Part shown: piece by piece, positions 7,055-10,546 of the stretch
Layout of the letters: each line of letters starts with the position of its first letter
How positions within the stretch are numbered: the stretch's first letter is position 1
NCBI GenBank assembly: GCA_021157485.1
Contig: JAGGWO010000043.1
Coordinates: forward strand, 1 to 10,546
Direction: 5' to 3'
Length of the DNA stretch: 10,546 bases
Source of the DNA: Sulfurimonas sp.
GTDB taxonomy: Bacteria > Campylobacterota > Campylobacteria > Campylobacterales > Sulfurimonadaceae
Notes under the pieces: model-generated
Told to the model about the DNA's origin: nothing
The model's database searches: none
Seen by the model: only the letters and a program-made list of their open reading frames with translations
Made by a program: the position numbers and the translations under genes

Positions 7055-8245
7055 ATGAAAATAGGTTTTATAAATATTCCTTTTAAAGAAGGTTTTACAA
7101 TTAAATCACTTTTTAGTTTTGAAAAAACTCCAACAAATCTACTTGTAGCTGTTTTTACTTTAGCACTACTTGCCTCATTTGTTGTGGGTGTTGCAATGTT
7201 TTTAACGCATGGTCACCACGCATATAATGTTACAAGAGAGCATCCATGGGGACTTTTACTTGCAGTATATATCTTCTTTGTTGTTAGTTCAACTGGTCTG
7301 TGTATTATCGGTTCACTCGGTGATGTATTTGGCTTTAAAGATTATATGATGATCTCTAAGCGTGCTATTTTTGGTTCTATTGTAACTATTTTAGCTGGTT
7401 TCGCGGTTATTCTTTTTGAAATTGGCCACCCAGTAACTATGCTTATCTACAATGTGTTGAGCCCAGGTCTAACATCTGCTATCTGGTGGATGGGTACCCT
7501 TTATGGTCTTTATCTTACGTTTATGATTATTGAGTTTTACTTTTTACTTAACAATGACATGAAAAAAGCTAAAATATTTGGTCTTACTGGTCTACTAGTT
7601 GGTCTTGCTGCACACTCAAACTTAGGAAGTGTATTTGGCTTCTTAAATGCTAGACCAATTTCCAATGGTGTCTATTATCCTACATATTTTATTTTAACTG
7701 CGTTTATTACGGGTGTATTTCTAGCATTTATCGTAATGGGATTTAGATATAAACTAAATTTTCCAGCTAAAGCAAAAGTAATGCTAGAGGGTTTAGCAAA
7801 AATTCAAGGATTACTAATTTCTATATTAATTTTCTTTGTAACATGGAAAATGCTAACAGACATCTATGGTGGTATGCCAAATCGTTCTGAAGTTGCAGTA
7901 CATATACTAGGTTCTTGGACATTTCAAGCTGAAGTACTTCTTGCAATGGTTCTTCCTCTACTTGTTGTATTAACAACTATGGGTAGAAAACCAGTACTTA
8001 TGTTCTGGGCCTCAATGATTGGTATGGTTGGTATTTTCTTTATGAGATACAATCTTGTACACGATACACAGCTAAAACCACTTCAAATGTTAAAAATTAA
8101 AGAGTATCAATTAGCTCCAGAGTGGATACATTACTTTCCATCACCTGCTGAGATGTTAATCTCTGCTGGTGGTCTTGGTCTATGTATTGCTATGTACTAC
8201 GTAGGTACCAAAATGTTCAATCTTGATGAAGAAGAGGGTCACTAG
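7055..8245 (+). CDS. psrC: NrfD/PsrC-family quinone-interacting membrane subunit, 10 helices
   Basis: A 396-residue integral membrane protein expected to anchor the complex and exchange electrons with the quinone pool. About ten hydrophobic helices are visible, near residues 28-50, 64-88, 104-124, 142-165, 174-197, 208-230, 250-271, 289-309, 312-333 and 364-384. HPWGLLLAVYIFF at the second helix and FEIGHP at the end of the third are typical of NrfD-family proteins. The helix count is closer to HybB/ActC-type NrfD proteins than to the 8-helix PsrC of the Thermus structure. The start at 7055 gives 6 nt from AGGAG (7044-7048); ATG 7052 would leave only 3 nt. That ribosome site overlaps the psrB stop, so translation is probably coupled. 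Confidence 0.87.
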   Translation: MKIGFINIPFKEGFTIKSLFSFEKTPTNLLVAVFTLALLASFVVGVAMFLTHGHHAYNVTREHPWGLLLAVYIFFVVSSTGLCIIGSLGDVFGFKDYMMISKRAIFGSIVTILAGFAVILFEIGHPVTMLIYNVLSPGLTSAIWWMGTLYGLYLTFMIIEFYFLLNNDMKKAKIFGLTGLLVGLAAHSNLGSVFGFLNARPISNGVYYPTYFILTAFITGVFLAFIVMGFRYKLNFPAKAKVMLEGLAKIQGLLISILIFFVTWKMLTDIYGGMPNRSEVAVHILGSWTFQAEVLLAMVLPLLVVLTTMGRKPVLMFWASMIGMVGIFFMRYNLVHDTQLKPLQMLKIKEYQLAPEWIHYFPSPAEMLISAGGLGLCIAMYYVGTKMFNLDEEEGH

Positions 8246-8272
8246 ACCTCTCTTCTCTTCCCTCTTCATTTT
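8231..8272 (+). terminator. Possible hairpin terminator at the end of psrC
   Basis: GAAGAGGG (8231-8238) can pair with CCCTCTTC (8260-8267), followed by ATTTT. The stem includes the psrC stop codon. A second, competing fold pairs AGAGGGTC with GACCTCT across the ACTA of the stop region. The T tract is short, so partial read-through into the next gene is plausible. Confidence 0.5.
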
Positions 8273-8326
8273 AAAAACAGTATTATTTTGTTAAAATTCC
8301 ATTAATAATCACAAGGAAAATTAACA

Positions 8327-8758
8327 ATGAACTATAAAACCACTACTCTTATCTTAGCTGCATTTATGCTATTTATCGGATGTACCGATTCAAAAACACA
8401 AGAGTCAGCTCAAGCTCAAACAAAAGAAGCCGTGAAAGTTGAACAAAAAGTGAAAGCTGCTCCAGCTCCAGCAAAGGAGATTCTCGTAAAAAAAGATTAT
8501 TCTATTGAAGAGATATACAACTCTATGTGTATCGAGTGTCATAGTGCTGATGGATCAGGTAATACAGAAAAGTTAACTCCTTCAATGGCTACTTTCACAG
8601 AGCAAGAGATAATAGAGGACCTTCAAGAGATTGAAGCAGATCAAGGTCATGTTATCATGGAACATAATCGTAGAGAAATTTTAAAAATGGGCATGGAATA
8701 TTCAGCAGAAGATATGGCAAAATATATGCATAAAAGATTTAACAATCAAGCTAAGTAA
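8327..8758 (+). CDS. Mono-heme cytochrome c lipoprotein, paralogue of the SQR-linked one
   Basis: A 143-residue protein with a lipoprotein signal (lipobox FIGC, C19). A Gln/Lys/Ala-rich linker (residues 22-52) precedes a single-heme domain with CIECH (C68, C71, H72). M111 in VIMEHN is the likely sixth heme ligand. The domain resembles the lipoprotein at 1627-2007 along its length: CI-x-CH, a Thr-Pro segment, an acidic helix, IMEHN, a Met/Gly turn and a final Met-Ala helix. This copy has a longer linker, which would let the heme domain reach further from the membrane. It starts 81 nt after psrC with AAGGAAA as ribosome site, and may be read through from psrABC or have its own promoter. A role as periplasmic electron carrier for the Psr complex is inferred from position only. 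Confidence 0.87.
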   Translation: MNYKTTTLILAAFMLFIGCTDSKTQESAQAQTKEAVKVEQKVKAAPAPAKEILVKKDYSIEEIYNSMCIECHSADGSGNTEKLTPSMATFTEQEIIEDLQEIEADQGHVIMEHNRREILKMGMEYSAEDMAKYMHKRFNNQAK

Positions 8759-8797
8759 ACATTCGTTACACTTGTTATAAATTATATACATTAATTT

Positions 8798-8821
8798 TAT
8801 AATAAATATTAAATTTATAAT
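8798..8821 (+). promoter_or_regulatory. Two tandem TATAAT boxes ahead of the 8858 gene
   Basis: Two exact TATAAT hexamers (8798-8803 and 8816-8821) lie in an 11-bp direct repeat, TTTATAATAAA (8796-8806 and 8814-8824), 18 bp apart. The second box would place transcription start about 30 nt before the gene. No clear -35 box is seen, and the sequence is very AT-rich. Confidence 0.4.
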
Positions 8822-8857
8822 AAACAAGCTAAAATATACAAATTTCAAGGAGATTCA

Positions 8858-9181
8858 ATGAATAACATTATAAAAATTGCACTTGGTGCAGCTATCATTT
8901 TAAGTATGGGTGCTACAACTGCTAGTGCAAGTCCAGATAAAGGCAAGAAGCTTTATATTAAAAAGCTAAAGTCTGCATGTGGTATCAGTGGTGGTGCTAT
9001 GGCGGGTAAGCATACTGTTGATGAGTGGACAGAGATTAATGCTGATGGTAAACTTGCTGATGAGATTAAAACAATCTGTCCTAAAGCAACTGATAAAGCA
9101 TTAAAAGGTAAATATCTAGAGCACTACTTTGATTTCTTCAAAGAGTTCGGAAGCGATAGCGGAAACGTTCCTTCTTGCTAG
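8858..9181 (+). CDS. Small exported cytochrome-like protein lacking a heme motif
   Basis: A 107-residue protein with a clear Sec signal peptide (residues 1 to about 25, cleavage near ASA-SPDKG). The mature start GKKLYIKKLKSACG looks like the first helix of a class I cytochrome c, but the heme-binding C-x-x-C-H is absent: the segment runs ACGISGGAMAGKHT. Three cysteines remain (C41, C74 and the terminal C107). The end, GSDSGNVPSC, resembles small proteins I recall in sulfur-oxidising Campylobacterota that are sometimes labelled cytochrome c without a heme site. AGGAG at 8847-8851 is a good ribosome site. Its function is not known to me; a thiol-based or sulfur-binding role is conceivable given the free cysteines and neighbours, but is speculation. 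Confidence 0.82.
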   Translation: MNNIIKIALGAAIILSMGATTASASPDKGKKLYIKKLKSACGISGGAMAGKHTVDEWTEINADGKLADEIKTICPKATDKALKGKYLEHYFDFFKEFGSDSGNVPSC

Positions 9182-9190
9182 TTCTTTTTT

Positions 9191-9208
9191 GAGCCACTCT
9201 TGTGGCTC
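9191..9208. repeat. 7-bp inverted repeat after the 8858 gene
   Basis: GAGCCAC (9191-9197) and GTGGCTC (9202-9208) form a perfect stem with a TCTT loop, 9 nt after the stop codon. The T-run (TTTTTT) lies before the stem, not after it, so this is not a standard intrinsic terminator on either strand. It may still mark or protect the 3' end of the upstream mRNA. It overlaps the only plausible start of the next open frame. Confidence 0.6.
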
Positions 9209-10546
9209 ACAAACTTCTCTACACCTTTTTAGTACAAAACAATCGCGTTTTACAATTTAAATACAACAGTTCTATACAAATAGCTAGACTTCACTCATTT
9301 ACTAAATCAAAATATATATTTACAAATGCTATAGCCACATATGAAAATCTACTTGCATGTAGCAATCACGATGGAGAGATAGTAGTTATAAATATATACA
9401 CAAGAAGTAAAAATATAATAAAATCTGAACAGCACAATATAAACACTCTACACTTTTTAAATAACAACATATTAATTGCTACAGATATAAACGGTCACGC
9501 TCAAATACATGATTTAAAAAACAGTACTGCAAGAGAGATTACTACACCTTCTATTCTCATTCTTTTGCACAGAGAGAAAAATATAGACTTAAACACCCTC
9601 TCCTGCTCTATTTTAAAGCCCCTCATAGATGAAAACTCTCTTACCTTAGCCTTTGGACTAATAGATGACAATCCTATGCTCAGAGATACTATAGAGCATA
9701 ATAAACTAGAAGAGATGTATAGAGTTGTCTTTAGTAAAGCTATAGAGGAACTTCGTAAGGAAAACAAAAGTAATGCACGCAAATTATTAGAAAACTTCAA
9801 AGATATAGATTCTAAAAAAGAGGAAATAAACGCACTCTTTATAGATTTTAAACACTATGATAGGTTTAAACAACATATCTCTCAGAAGAAATACTCTATT
9901 GCCTATGCTCTTACTTCAAAACACTCTGTGTTAACACAGACTCCAGAATTTAAAGAGATGGAAGATATTTTTAACGTGGCATTTAAACTTGCACGTGAAC
10001 AGATGCTTATGGGTCAAAAAGATTTAGCAACTGACACCCTTAATCAATATATAACTATTTTATCTAAGAGAGAAGTGATAAAAAATCTTCTTGGTGGCGA
10101 CTACTCTTATGATAACTTAACTAAAGAAAAAAGTGAAACAGAAATTCAGAGTGAAAGATTACTTTTTGCATATGAAAAAAATGACTTTAAGAGGTGCTAC
10201 GAGCTAATTGACAACTACTCTTTAGAAGATTCAGAACTTATAACACTCCTAGAGAAGCACTGGATTAAACTGATGATAGAGTGTGAAAATCATGCACTTG
10301 ATGGTGATGTAAAAGCCATAAAAATACTTTTAGGTGAACTTATTAGCATTAAAACAAGAGTTGAGAAGATAGGTGACCTTCTTAAAGTTGCGTTTCACTC
10401 TAAAATTAGAACTCTTCAAGTGAGTAAAAAGTTTTCTAGTGCAGAGAATATAATTTACTCATATATAGATATATTTGGTGTTGATATTGAGATAAAAGAT
10501 ATTATGAACGAGTATGAAAAAAGAAGCAAAAACAAACTTGCAATTA
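9202..10546 (+). CDS. WD40-like plus helical-repeat protein, 5' end uncertain or truncated, runs off the window
   Basis: An uninterrupted frame of 448 codons to the window end, open from just after an in-frame TGA (9190-9192). About 115 N-terminal residues contain two WD40-like blade patterns (LLACSNHDGEIVVINI and NILIATDINGHAQIHDL). A charged helical region with tandem units follows, for example YDRFKQHISQKKYSIAYAL and FAYEKNDFKRCYELIDNYS, each followed by a longer helical segment. This layout resembles large WD40-helical-repeat proteins I recall in Campylobacterota, whose propellers have about seven blades. Here only two remain. GTG 9202 is the only usual start before the blades, but it has no ribosome site and lies in a hairpin arm; the first in-frame ATG is at 9676, after the blades. 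Either the gene is truncated at its 5' end or it uses an unusual start. Its role, perhaps as a protein scaffold, is unknown. Confidence 0.7.
   Translation, partial: MAHKLLYTFLVQNNRVLQFKYNSSIQIARLHSFTKSKYIFTNAIATYENLLACSNHDGEIVVINIYTRSKNIIKSEQHNINTLHFLNNNILIATDINGHAQIHDLKNSTAREITTPSILILLHREKNIDLNTLSCSILKPLIDENSLTLAFGLIDDNPMLRDTIEHNKLEEMYRVVFSKAIEELRKENKSNARKLLENFKDIDSKKEEINALFIDFKHYDRFKQHISQKKYSIAYALTSKHSVLTQTPEFKEMEDIFNVAFKLAREQMLMGQKDLATDTLNQYITILSKREVIKNLLGGDYSYDNLTKEKSETEIQSERLLFAYEKNDFKRCYELIDNYSLEDSELITLLEKHWIKLMIECENHALDGDVKAIKILLGELISIKTRVEKIGDLLKVAFHSKIRTLQVSKKFSSAENIIYSYIDIFGVDIEIKDIMNEYEKRSKNKLAI

Noticed and set aside
9191..9208. Intrinsic terminator call for the hairpin after 9181
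   Set aside because: The T tract precedes the stem rather than following it, and the other strand has an A tract after the stem, so neither strand has the normal form.
9501..9800. Minus-strand 99-residue open frame
   Set aside because: The + strand frame is open across the whole region and gives repeat-like protein sequence; the minus frame is its shadow.
1..10546. tRNA, rRNA, CRISPR array, insertion sequence or phage features
   Set aside because: No cloverleaf-like segment, spaced repeat array, transposase frame or attachment-site duplication was seen on either strand.

Overview
The window is about 10.5 kb of AT-rich bacterial DNA, and every supported gene is on the + strand. Gene content and protein style suggest Campylobacterota (Epsilonproteobacteria), most likely a Sulfurimonas-like sulfur chemolithotroph. 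The evidence is a sulfide:quinone oxidoreductase, several small c-type cytochromes, a polysulfide/thiosulfate reductase-type molybdoenzyme operon, and a WD40-plus-helical-repeat protein of a style I associate with this phylum. The genus is an inference from protein resemblance; no rRNA or other taxonomic marker is present.

Layout. (1) 117-2007: a Tat-targeted, type II (mitochondrial SQOR-like) SQR is followed 25 nt later by a mono-heme cytochrome c lipoprotein and a clear intrinsic terminator. (2) 2044-3246: a perfect 14-bp inverted repeat sits directly ahead of a TTG-started gene that fuses a cytochrome b561 membrane domain to a periplasmic diheme DHC-type domain. (3) 3412-3726: a small c553-like cytochrome with its own terminator. 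(4) 3727-4059: an AT-rich regulatory gap containing a 16-bp palindrome and a TATAAT box. (5) 4060-8245: psrA-psrB-psrC-like genes, tightly spaced and probably co-transcribed, with a 10-helix NrfD-type membrane subunit. (6) 8327-9181: a second cytochrome c lipoprotein, paralogous to the one behind SQR, then a small exported cytochrome-like protein without a heme motif. (7) 9202 to the window end: a long open frame with two WD40-like blades followed by helical repeats. It has no convincing start and runs off the window.

How the parts may fit together. SQR would oxidise sulfide to polysulfide. If it is exported by Tat, as its N-terminus suggests, this occurs at the periplasmic face. The PsrABC-like complex handles polysulfide, sulfur or thiosulfate at the same face, with electrons exchanged through PsrB and the quinone pool via PsrC. 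The lipoprotein cytochromes, the c553 protein and the b561-DHC fusion could connect quinone and periplasmic electron carriers. The neighbourhood therefore looks like a periplasmic sulfur redox module with both sulfide-oxidising and sulfur-reducing capacity. The direction of PsrABC and all electron-transfer partnerships are inferred from context, not shown by the sequence.
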